Assembly: GCF_963678635.1 (NCBI RefSeq) | Contig: NC_087070.1 | Coordinates: 14,821,840-14,885,839, forward strand | Reading direction: 5' to 3' | DNA: 64,000 bases | DNA from: Symsagittifera roscoffensis | Lineage: Eukaryota > Xenacoelomorpha > Acoela > Convolutidae | Part shown: positions 19,713 through 28,639 of the stretch, in pieces | How positions within the stretch are numbered: the first letter of the stretch is position 1 | Layout of the letters: each line of letters opens with the position of its first letter | Position numbers and translations under genes: made by a program | The notes under the pieces: model-generated | Told to the model about the DNA's origin: nothing | Database searches by the model: none | What the model saw: the letters and a program-made list of their open reading frames with translations, nothing else

Positions 19713-21887
19713 GGTTTCTATTTACAATTGATTCTATTTACAATATTGGTATTTACAAAATCCTATTCTAAAAGAAAATAATTAAAAAAAAATTTTGTTA
19801 ATAAAAAGAAAAACTACTTTACTGTTCCTTCTAAGATTTTGTTAAAAGTCTACTAATTTGTGATCCTAACACTAACGTGTTCTAACTAGTCCTATTGCTT
19901 TTGATTCAATTAATTCGACCTGTCTCAAGACCTTTCAGTACCGTCACTCCACTTCTTCGTGCTGTCCCAAGCTTTCTCTCTACTGTCCCAAAACTATTCA
20001 GTGCTGTCCCAGTACTTCTTGTTAGTGTCCCAAGACCACTGTCGCAAGACCACTGTCCCAAGACCACTGTCCCAAGACCACTGTCCCAAGACCACTGTCC
20101 CAAGACCCGTGTCCCAAGACCACTGTCCCAAGACCACTGTCCCAAGACCACTGTCCCAAGACCACTGTCCCAAGACCACTGTCCCAAGACTACTGTCCCA
20201 AGACCAGTGTCCCAAGACTGTGTCGTACCAAGACTGCTCTGGCCCAAGACTGTCCCAAGACTGCACCGTCCCAAGACTGACCCAAGACTGCACTGTCCCA
20301 AGACTGTCCCAAGACTGTACTGCTCCAAGACTGTCCCCAGACTGCAATGTCCCAAGACTTCTTCGGTACTGTCCCAAGACTTGTCACTAAGTGTCTGGAT
20401 AGTACGATCTCTTCTTCTTCGTTGTGGGGACTCTTGAACCACTGTACCATGTACCACCACTTGAGCTCTTAGTAAAAATTTTCCCAAAATCCCTATCTTA
20501 ATGGCCAAAATCCAAATATTGACCCCCCTGTATTTATCTCCCTTTCGTTGTTTCAGGCTATTTGAAACCCCAACTTCTTCGCAGGTATCTTGTGATCACC
20601 TGTTCGTTCAAATACCAACAACAAATTTTCACCAAAACGTAAAAATTAAACAGGAAAAATTACAAAACCAGAGAGATGAACCCACCTGAAGTTCAAAGCT
20701 GACAGATGTCAACCTTTGTCCGAAAAAAGTCTGGTACCCGATTGCCACGCGTTTTCCTCCCCCCTGCTAGCGATCTTATGGGGTATCACAAAAACTGTCT
20801 ATGTCCGTTCCCCCCTACCGATCCGACCAGGGTACCTACCTTAACTCGATGTTAAATTTGGATATCCGCTTCTTATAACCAACGCGTGTAAGTATCTAAT
20901 GTAACTAAATCGACGATGCCGAACAATTAGTTACTCTAATGTGACCCCCCTTTTTACACTTTACAACCACCAACCTTTAAACTTACCAGCCCCCTTCTTA
21001 CCTCCCCCCTCTTTAGCCCCCCTCTTAAGCCGAAAATTCCCTTAAGCGCCGGGTGCTAAACCTCTCGAGAGAAAACCGTAGACCTGTTTCCAGGCCTGCT
21101 TGTGTAAAAACTTCTTCAAAACAATGGGGCTCCGCTTATCCAATTTTACACTTATTTCCTATAATGTAATGTGTATTTTAACGATACCCGTTTGTCCAAC
21201 TTGAGAACACCCCTGTGCGTCCTCCTCTTGTTGTAGCGATCCCGTGCTGGTTGTCCCCTTGACGTGCACTGCACTTGACCCCAGCACCACCTTCCCACTT
21301 GGCTGGTCACCTCTTCCAGTCAAGTCTCCTAGCGGTTCAGCTCAGTCTTTGTGAACCAATTTCCCACTCGGCTAGTCACCTCTTCCATTCCAGTCTCCTA
21401 GTGGTCCGGCTAGGTTGCAAGCTATCTGAAAACCCTTAACAACGCCCCCAACTTGGGCACCTTATTGAAGTCAATGGTTTAGATTGCTAGATTGATCGAA
21501 ACGATCGGTCTTATAAAACAGTACGGGTATACTTTTTAATTAATATAAAGGTTTGATCCAACTAATCTGGTATCAAAGTCACTGTCTTTTTTGTTTTATG
21601 GCTTTTGTTCCTATTTCTATACTTTTTTCTTGTTTTTGTTTCGCTTTTTGTCTTTTTGCTCGTGTTTTTGTCCCCCTAGTTACCCCCCCCCCCCTTACTC
21701 GGTTAGCTAAGCCTCGTTCGGAGAGTGTACCAGGAAGCTTTCTCAAGTTTTTTTGAAAAGCTATCACGGTACAACCGGAAGGTTTACACGTTCCCGCTGA
21801 ACCGAACCACCGGTACTCTAGAATGGGCATGTAGCCCGGAGCTGTGTCAAGTGGGTTCGACTCCGTAGTCTTGATGTCGTAAAAACA
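19713..21887 (-). other. G 5' leader between primer-binding site and gag
   Basis: 2.2 kb without a supported gene. It holds the minisatellite at 19960-20385 and a run of 12 C at 21683-21694, and is otherwise unremarkable. Open frames over the minisatellite exist on both strands only because the repeat lacks stops. Confidence 0.7.
19960..20385. repeat. Minisatellite in G leader (14-bp unit)
   Basis: Core unit GTCCCAAGACCACT is repeated about a dozen times between 20025 and 20220. It then passes into degenerate 10-16-bp variants (GTCCCAAGACTGCAC and similar) up to about 20385, with scattered units back to 19960. It lies in the untranslated leader upstream of gag, the same position as an unrelated minisatellite in another element (40925-41320). 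Confidence 0.9.
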
Positions 21888-21900
21888 GCCAGCAGCGCCA
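21888..21900 (-). other. Putative primer-binding site of G
   Basis: On the minus strand TGGCGCTGCTGGC starts 11 nt inside the 5' LTR. A related TGGCGCTCCTGG sits at the equivalent place after the LTR at 24280 (25057-25068). A PBS beginning TGG pairs with a tRNA 3' CCA end. The tRNA cannot be named from here. Confidence 0.55.
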
Positions 21901-21911
21901 TAAAAACACTA

Positions 21912-22803
21912 TGTAACCGTCGCCTACTTCGGTCACATATGAGGCTTAAGAAAAATAGGCCCTATAACCATTGGCTCAAGAGTCAGGGACACTATCTCTT
22001 GTGTTTTCCTACCTCAAAAACGGTCGGAGCCAATTCGGTTCGCTTGCGACATGAGACTAGAACCCGTTACAGCTTAAAGGCCACTACCGAAATGCCCCCA
22101 CTCTAGAAAATAAGAACGTCCCCATACTTAGGTCTCAAAATACCCAAAATACACGAACGCCGTTAAAAACGGGGTTGGAACAATCCGTTAAGTTACTTTT
22201 TTATTGGACTGTGGAACTTTGATCCATTTCAGATGGATCAACCTAAAACTCGCCTCACCTCAACATACTTATTATAAAATACACCCGAGAAAACTAAATT
22301 TGGTACTTACATAGCAGCACGCTTGAGAAACAGAGTAATTAAACTAATTAATGATTTTAGCATAAATATAATCGAATATAACTGAAGAAGTTTTCTAACG
22401 ATGAGTTCCAATCAAGGGAAATAAGTTTTAATTCAAGAAAGTAGTTTTGAATCTGGACCATTGGGAGACTTCACTTGTCTGCTTTTCCGTTGAAGGTTCA
22501 CACTGGTCCAGTTGATTCTTGCTCTGCTCTCGTATTTGTTTGGTCTCCTATATCAGATAGGACAGCTCTACTCTAGTTTTCTATGATGGAAATTGCGAAT
22601 AGCAATTTCCCACTGTGTATATTTGACAACTTTCCCGCAATTGTAATTCGGTTGTTTTGATCTTTTATTTGATGTTTTCAGTTGTCGCGAGAAAACTGAG
22701 CATGACAGGCTCCATTCGAATTTTTGAAAAAAAAACTTCATTCCAAAACCACGTATTTTCGTGCTCCTCAAGGTCAAACTTCCAGATATGACCGACTGGC
22801 ACA
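21912..22803 (-). repeat. 5' LTR of G
   Basis: 892 bp. Element-sense ends are TGTGCCAGTCGGTC and CGACGGTTACA. The same LTR type occurs at 13331-13721 (partial), 42575-43478 and 59494-60397. It contains a palindrome at 22222-22240 (GATCCAT/ATGGATC arms) and an AAATTGC/GCAATTT hairpin near 22593-22613. It shares the 'ggcctttaagctgtaac' block with R-type LTRs, so the two families are related. Confidence 0.85.
22222..22240 (-). other. LTR stem-loop 2 counterpart in G
   Basis: GATCCAT - 5 nt - ATGGATC palindrome, about 570 bp from the element-sense LTR start. In the R-type LTR at 10177 the equivalent hairpin is about 585 bp from the start. Confidence 0.65.
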
Positions 22804-23457
22804 TGTTTAGACGTATTAAGGTTGTTAATCGTCTCATTGGATCAATCCGGAAGGATTACTTTGAGTCGAAGTTTTTATTTTTAAAACTTCGATTCAGGCG
22901 TGCATAAAACACGACCATTTGATTTTCGCGAACACTGAAAAACAAAGCGAAAATCAGAACCGCGATTCTCGCTAGTGGAAGAGAGATCAACCATGACGAC
23001 GAAAACGAAACGAATGACAGTAACACTAACATAAACGACCCTTGAGAAGAAGCCTCCCGAGTTGTAACGATTGTGCTGTTACAATCGTTACCGAAAGAAT
23101 TGAACGAATCAGGAACGCTGAAGGTAAAGACAGCGTTTGTGAAGAAAGCGTTTCTTCAAGGGTATTGAGGAAACCGGAAGGTTCTGGAGTCACCCACCTG
23201 AACTGTCATTTTAATAGTTTTTTTGGTTCCGGAGATGTCCTGATTTTATTTTGTAACATCTTTTTCAATTTTAGGCTACATGAAGGTGGAAGTTAAGGAA
23301 AGGGTCGATCCATCTGCGATGGATAGGGTGATTTTCTCTATTGTATAAAAACAATAGTTATAAAATAATATAATGGTGATATTGTATCTACCCCGTTTTA
23401 AGGAGTGACCTCGTGGTCTGGGGATGCTGAGACTCAGCCATGAGTTCACTATTTTGC
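22804..23457 (+). repeat. R-type LTR, right piece after the G insertion
   Basis: Continues the LTR begun at 13249, starting 'tgtttagacg' directly after G. It contains stem-loop 1 near 23061, stem-loop 2 near 23308-23325 and stem-loop 3 at 23404-23450. It ends abruptly at 'actattttgc', where the R3 copy continues into its 3' part. Confidence 0.75.
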
Positions 23458-24279
23458 TTAGACTCTAGGTAGAACTTTTTGGACTGTATGTTTAGACTCA
23501 GAGAGGCCAGCTCTCTCACAGTCCCGTGCTCCATGTTTTGAGTTAGTCTCCCTCAAAGTAACCCTGAAAAAGCAGGTGTTAGTTAACATTTTTAAAACAC
23601 ATGGTTAAATATAACATTAAGGAAGTCAGAATCACAAGCTTTCCTGTCAGATTTGTTTTTTTTTCTCAAGTAATCAGAAGATCAAAAGTATCATAGTAAC
23701 CGAGGTTACAGTCAGGAGTCCCATCATCACGTATTCCAGTCAAAATCTTTGGAATTTTCTAGATATGGAAGTGATAATGATAAAAGAAGATGACAAGTGT
23801 TGAAGTCCTTTTCAATTAAAATCGATACGGGTTACGTTTCTTCAATAAGAACACGCAAATCCAGTCAGATCAACGACATTCGAGTAAATCACTGAGTCTT
23901 TTAATAACTCGAATGGGGAGAGTCTTTTCAGAATTTCATTTTCACGATATATGGAGCTAGGAGTGAAATGTTGAAATGAAAGGATGAACTTTCTCTAGAG
24001 AACAAAAACAATTAAAAAATAATTATGTGGTAACCCTGTTTTAAGGAATGACTTCGAGATCTGAGGATGACGAGACCCAGCCATGAGCTCACTTACATTG
24101 GATGTACATAAGTTAATTAGCATGGCTCGGCCAGTAGCCTTTAAGCTGTAACAGGTTCGTTGGCCCGATATTACGAAAGCCCATTTTGAATTCGGTCTGG
24201 TAGAGACGGTTATACAAAAATGCGGGTGTCTTTTGACGCTAGCCAACAGTTAAAGGATTTAACCTTAATTTCCATCGTT
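23458..24279 (+). repeat. LTR-derived composite segment
   Basis: The first ~490 bp have no clear match outside the tandem repeat and hold no supported gene. From about 23950 the sequence becomes R-type LTR again ('gagctaggagtgaaa', 'gaacaaaaacaa', a divergent stem-loop 3 at about 24034, and the 3' block shared with 13064-13248). It is probably a diverged LTR whose 5' half is of another subtype. Confidence 0.5.
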
Positions 24280-25056
24280 TGTGACATTCGACCAGAATGA
24301 CCAACAATGCATAGCAGCAAAAGAAATTTTATTCGAACAGTTCGGCGATAAAATTGACTGTTTAGACGTATTAAGGTTGTTAATCGTCTAATTGGATCAA
24401 TCCGGAAGGATTACTTTGAGTCGAAGTTATTATTTTTAAAATTTCGATTCGGGCGTGCATAAAACACGACCATTTGATTTTCGCGAACACTGAAAAACAG
24501 AGCGAAAATCAGAACCGCGATTTTCGCTAGTGGAAGAGAGATCAACCACGACGACGAAAACGAAACAAATGGCAGTAACACTAACATAAACGATCCTTGA
24601 GAAGAAGCCTCCCGAGTTGTAACGATTGTGCTGTTACAATCGTTACCGGAAGAACTGAACGAATCAGGAACGCTGAATGTGAAGGGTATTGAAGAAACCG
24701 GAAGGTTCTGGAGTCACACACCTGGACTGTCATTTTTTAAATAATTTTTTAGCTTCCCGAGATGTCCTGAATTTATTTTGTAACATCTTTTTTCAATTTT
24801 AGGCTACGAGAAGGTAGAAGTTAAGGAAAGGGTCGATCCATCGCCGATGGATACGGTGATTTTCTCTATTGTATAAAATTAATAGTTATAAAATAATATA
24901 ATGGTGATATTGTATCTACCCCGTTTTAAGGAGTGACCTCGTGGTCTGGGGATGCTGAGACTCAGCCATGAGTTCACTATTTTGCATGAAACTATGTTAA
25001 CTTGCGCGACTCGGCTGATAGCCTTTGAGCCGTAACAACTTGTTGACCCTATGTTA
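24280..25056 (+). repeat. R-type LTR (R3), putative 5' LTR of an internally deleted element
   Basis: Begins TGTGACATTCGACCAGAATG. It has stem-loop 1 at about 24619-24646, stem-loop 2 near 24835 and stem-loop 3 at about 24927-24973. It runs into a TGG-type primer-binding site at 25057. Its exact 3' end is eroded. The uninterrupted 'aaaattgactgtttagacg' at 24350-24368 is the empty counterpart of the G insertion site. Confidence 0.6.
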
Positions 25057-25068
25057 TGGCGCTCCTGG
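25057..25068 (+). other. Putative primer-binding site
   Basis: TGGCGCTCCTGG, aligned with the G element's TGGCGCTGCTGG and with similar sequence following ('tgttattcataacatc' versus 'tgtttttacgacatc'). The duplicate copy is at 27609-27620. Confidence 0.5.
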
Positions 25069-25208
25069 TTGTTATTCATAACATCATAATTAGCTAGTAC
25101 ATTAATGCAAGCATCCGCGCCGAGCGGATGCTCATATTAAGGCTCCTAATTGACCGCCGTAAGGGGTCTCCGAAACGCGAAAGCCTTCCGGTTTCCATTG
25201 AACACCTA
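25069..25208 (+). other. Leader remnant of an LTR element
   Basis: 140 bp with a perfect 8-bp-arm hairpin (GCATCCGC/GCGGATGC, 25111-25131). It is similar to 39180-39270, the start of another element's leader. All coding sequence between this leader and the next LTR is missing. Confidence 0.5.
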
Positions 25209-25911
25209 TGTAACATTCGCCCGTAGAGTACATAACGACGGAAAATAAAACTATATCCTATGACGACTGTTAGCCATTCCCCCGGATTGGCACAGTCGAA
25301 CCCTCCGACGAGAATAAAACTCACGTCAATGACATGAAAGATCAGTTCGCGATGAAAAGGAGGGTAAGAATACTCTGGATTTTTTCTCTTTGAAAGTTTC
25401 GAATTGCGACAGAATTTTCCCCGGAAAATTGGAAAAACGGCCATATTTGGCAAAGAAAAGAGAAAAAACAGACAACTGAATTAGCATGACAAGAATCAGT
25501 CGGAAGAAACGCTAGAAATACGAAGTCTCTTATCGTGGTAACAAGAAACGATAGGACGCTTACCTTGAAGAAATCATAAGGAAGGAAGTTCCAGTGGGAT
25601 ATCCGGAGCGGATCGGTACCCTCCCTTGCCACGAGATCGGGAAGATAAGAGAGTTATCTCTGAGAGAGAGAGTGGAATTAGAGGCCCGGTTCCCAAAGAC
25701 TTAGTAGACTGCAGAACTTACTTTTTAGCTGCTGTGATGCCCTGAGTAGTTCAATTAACTCCAATTTTATGTTTTATTTCGGAGCATGATTCGCTAGAAA
25801 GAGGAAAGGGTCAATCCATTTCCAATGGATTTAGTATATAACTGTCACAAAAAATGGTAAAATATGATACTTGAGCCGTGTTTTTAATGGTAATTACGTA
25901 GTCTGGGGATT
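25209..25911 (+). repeat. R'-type LTR, truncated
   Basis: Starts TGTAACATTCGCCCG and shares the 'aaacggccat...cagacaact' block with the LTR at 10177, but is clearly a separate subfamily. Stem-loop 2 is present as AATCCATT-TCC-AATGGATT (25813-25831). It is cut by the tandem-duplication junction. The longer copy is at 27761-28638. Confidence 0.6.
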
Positions 25912-28462
25912 CGATGGATAGGGTGATTTTCTCTATTGTATAAAAACAATAGTTATAAAATAATATAATGGTGATATTGTATCTACCCCGTTTTAAGGAG
26001 TGAACTCGTGGTCTGGGGATGCTGAGACTCAGCCATGAGTTCACTATTTTGCTTAGACTCTAGGTAGAACTTTTTAAACTCTATGTTTAGACTCAGAGAG
26101 GCCAGCTCTCTCACAGTCCCGTGCTCCATGTTTTGAGTTAGTCTCCCTCAAAGTAACCCTGAAAAAGCAGGTGTTAGTTAACATTTTTAAAACACATGGT
26201 TAAATATAACATTAAGGAAGTCAGAATCACAAGCTTTCCTGTCAGATTTGTTTTTTTTTCTCAAGTTATCAGAAGATCAAAAGTATCATAGTAACCGAGG
26301 TTACAGTCAGGAGTCCCATCATCACGTATTCCAGTCAAAATCCTTGGAATTTTCTAGATATGGAAGTGATAATGATAAAAGAAGATGACAAGTGTTGAAG
26401 TCCTTTTCAATTAAAATCGATACGGGTTACGTTTCTTCAATAAGAACACGCAAACCCAGTCAGATCAACGACATTCGAGTAAATCACTGAGTCTTTTAAT
26501 AACTCGAATGGGGAGAGTCTTTTCAGAATTTCATTTTCACGATATATGGAGCTAGGAGTGAAATGTTGAAATGAAAGGATGAACTTTCTCTAGAGAACAA
26601 AAACAATTTAAAAATAATTATGTGGTAACCCTGTTTTAAGGAATGACTTCGAGATCTGAGGATGACGAGACCCAGCCATGAGCTCACTTACATTGGATGT
26701 ACATAAGTTAATTAGCATGGCCCGGCCAGTAGCCTTTAAGCTGTAACAGGTTCGTTGGCCCGATATTACGAAAGCCCATTTTGAATTCGGTCTGGTAGAG
26801 ACGGTTATACAAAAATGCGGGTGTCTTTTGACGCTAGCCAACAGTTAAAGGATTTAACCTTAATTTCCATCGTTTGTGACATTCGACCAGAATGACCAAC
26901 AATGCATAGCAGCAAAAGAAATTTTATTCGAACAGTTCGGCGATAAAATTGACTGTTTAGACGTATTAAGGTTGTTAATCGTCTAATTGGATCAATCGAT
27001 TCGGGCGTGCATAAAACACGACCATTTGATTTTCGCGAACACTGAAAAACAGAGCGAAAATCAGAACCGCGATTTTCGCTAGTGGAAGAGAGATCAACCA
27101 CGACGACGAAAACGAAACAAATGGCAGTAACACTAACATAAACGATCCTTGAGAAGAAGCCTCCCGAGTTGTAACGATTGTGCTGTTACAATCGTTACCG
27201 GAAGAACTGAACGAATCAGGAACGCTGAATGTGAAGGGTATTGAAGAAACCGGAAGGTTCTGGAGTCACACACCTGGACTGTCATTTTTTAAATAATTTT
27301 TTAGCTTCCCGAGATGTCCTGAATTTATTTTGTAACATCTTTTTTCAATTTTAGGCTACGAGAAGGTAGAAGTTAAGGAAAGGGTCGATCCATCGCCGAT
27401 GGATACGGTGATTTTCTCTATTGTATAAAATTAATAGTTATAAAATAATATAATGATGATATTGTATCTACCCCGTTTTAAGGAGTGACCTCGTGGTCTG
27501 GGGATGCTGAGACTCAGCCATGAGTTCACTATTTTGCATGAAACTATGTTAACTTGCGCGACTCGGCTGATAGCCTTTGAGCCGTAACAACTTGTTGACC
27601 CTATGTTATGGCGCTCCTGGTTGTTATTCATAACATCATAATTAGCTAGTACATTAATGCAAGCATCCGCGCCGAGCGGATGCTCATATTAAGGCTCCTA
27701 ATTGACCGCCGTAAGGGGTCTCCGAAACGCGAAAGCCTTCCGGTTTCCATTGAACACCTATGTAACATTCGCCCGTAGAGTACATAACGACGGAAAATAA
27801 AACTATATCCTATGACGACTGTTAGCCATTCCCCCGGATTGGCACAGTCGAACCCTCCGACGAGAATAAAACGCACGTCAATGACATGAAAGATCAGTTC
27901 GCGATGAAAAGGAGGGTAAGAATACTCTGGATTTTTTCTCTTTGAAAGTTTCGAATTGCGACAGAATTTTCCCCGGAAAATTGGAAAAACGGCCATATTT
28001 GGCAAAGAAAAGAGAAAAAACAGACAACTGAATTAGCACGACAAGAATCAGTCGGAAGAAACGCTAGAAATACGAAGTCTCTTATCGTGGTAACAAGAAA
28101 CGATAGGACGCTTACCTTGAAGAAATCATAAGGAAGGAAGTTCCAGTGGGATATCCGGAGCGGATCGGTACCCTCCCTTGCCACGAGATCGGGAAGATAA
28201 GAGAGTTATCTCTGAGAGAGAGTGGAATTAGAGGCCCGGTTCCCAAAGACTTAGTAGACTGCAGAACTTACTTTTTAGCTGCTGTGATGCCCTGAGTAGT
28301 TCAATTAACTCCAATTTTATGTTTTATTTCGGAGCATGATTCGCTAGAAAGAGGAAAGGGTCAATCCATTTCCAATGGATTTAGTATATAACTGTCACAA
28401 AAAATGGTAAAATATGATACTTGAGCCGTGTTTTCAATGGTAATTACGTAGTCTGGGGATCC
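25912..28462. repeat. 2.6 kb tandem duplication, unit 2
   Basis: Copy of 23317-25911. Differences seen include a 43-bp deletion near 26996, a 2-bp loss in a GA repeat near 28215, and a handful of substitutions. LTR start at 26875, primer-binding site at 27609-27620, R' LTR start at 27761. Confidence 0.85.
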
Positions 28463-28638
28463 GAGACCCAGCTATGTGGTTCACTTTGCATGTAACGAAA
28501 GCTGATCAAAAGTCGTTTGACCGATGGCCTAAAAATGGTAACTTTTTACTTAGCCCTAAACAGACCACAAAGTCAACTGGCTAGACGGTGAAAAACGGGT
28601 AAACTTTAGGTAGCTGACGCCAGCCAGTCGTTAAAAGG
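27761..28638 (+). repeat. R'-type LTR, nearly full length
   Basis: 878 bp from TGTAACATTCG to 'gccagccagtcgttaaaagg', lacking only the last ~50 bp by comparison with 10177-11100. At about 28638-28648 it is joined to the truncated 3' end of giant ORF copy A, which runs in the opposite direction. Confidence 0.6.
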
Positions 28639-28639
28639 T

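Larger units (their letters stand above)
13331..22803 (-). mobile_element. Ty3/gypsy-type LTR retrotransposon G, internally deleted
   Basis: Minus-strand element, 9.5 kb. From right to left: 5' LTR (21912-22803), primer-binding site, 2.2 kb leader with a minisatellite, gag, protease, RT, RNase H, linker, then a truncated 3' LTR (13331-13721). It is nested in an R-type LTR. Comparing the flanks with the empty site near 24360 gives a target duplication of TGT (3 bp, perhaps 4 with a mutation). Integrase, any giant ORF, the polypurine tract and the first ~500 bp of the 3' LTR are missing, removed by one deletion that joins the RNase H-integrase linker to the LTR at 13721/13722. Confidence 0.85.
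23317..25911. repeat. 2.6 kb tandem duplication, unit 1
   Basis: 2,595 bp repeated at 25912-28462. It runs from the stem-loop 2 palindrome of one LTR to the middle of stem-loop 3 of another ('gtctggggat'). Confidence 0.85.

Noticed and set aside
20025-20220. CRISPR-like array
   Set aside because: Units are directly tandem with no unique spacers, in a eukaryotic retroelement leader.
19895-20510. Long open frames on both strands with PKTTVPRPLSQD-like repeats
   Set aside because: They are translations of the 14-bp minisatellite, which lacks stops in most frames. No start, context or conservation supports a protein.
21850-21870. tRNA-like 'gggttcgactcc' resembling a T-arm
   Set aside because: The 5-bp stem does not pair and no acceptor, D-arm or anticodon arm could be built around it.
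25094-25632. Minus-strand 119- and 96-codon frames in the LTR array
   Set aside because: They lie inside R'-type LTR and leader sequence and are kept only because the segment is recently duplicated.
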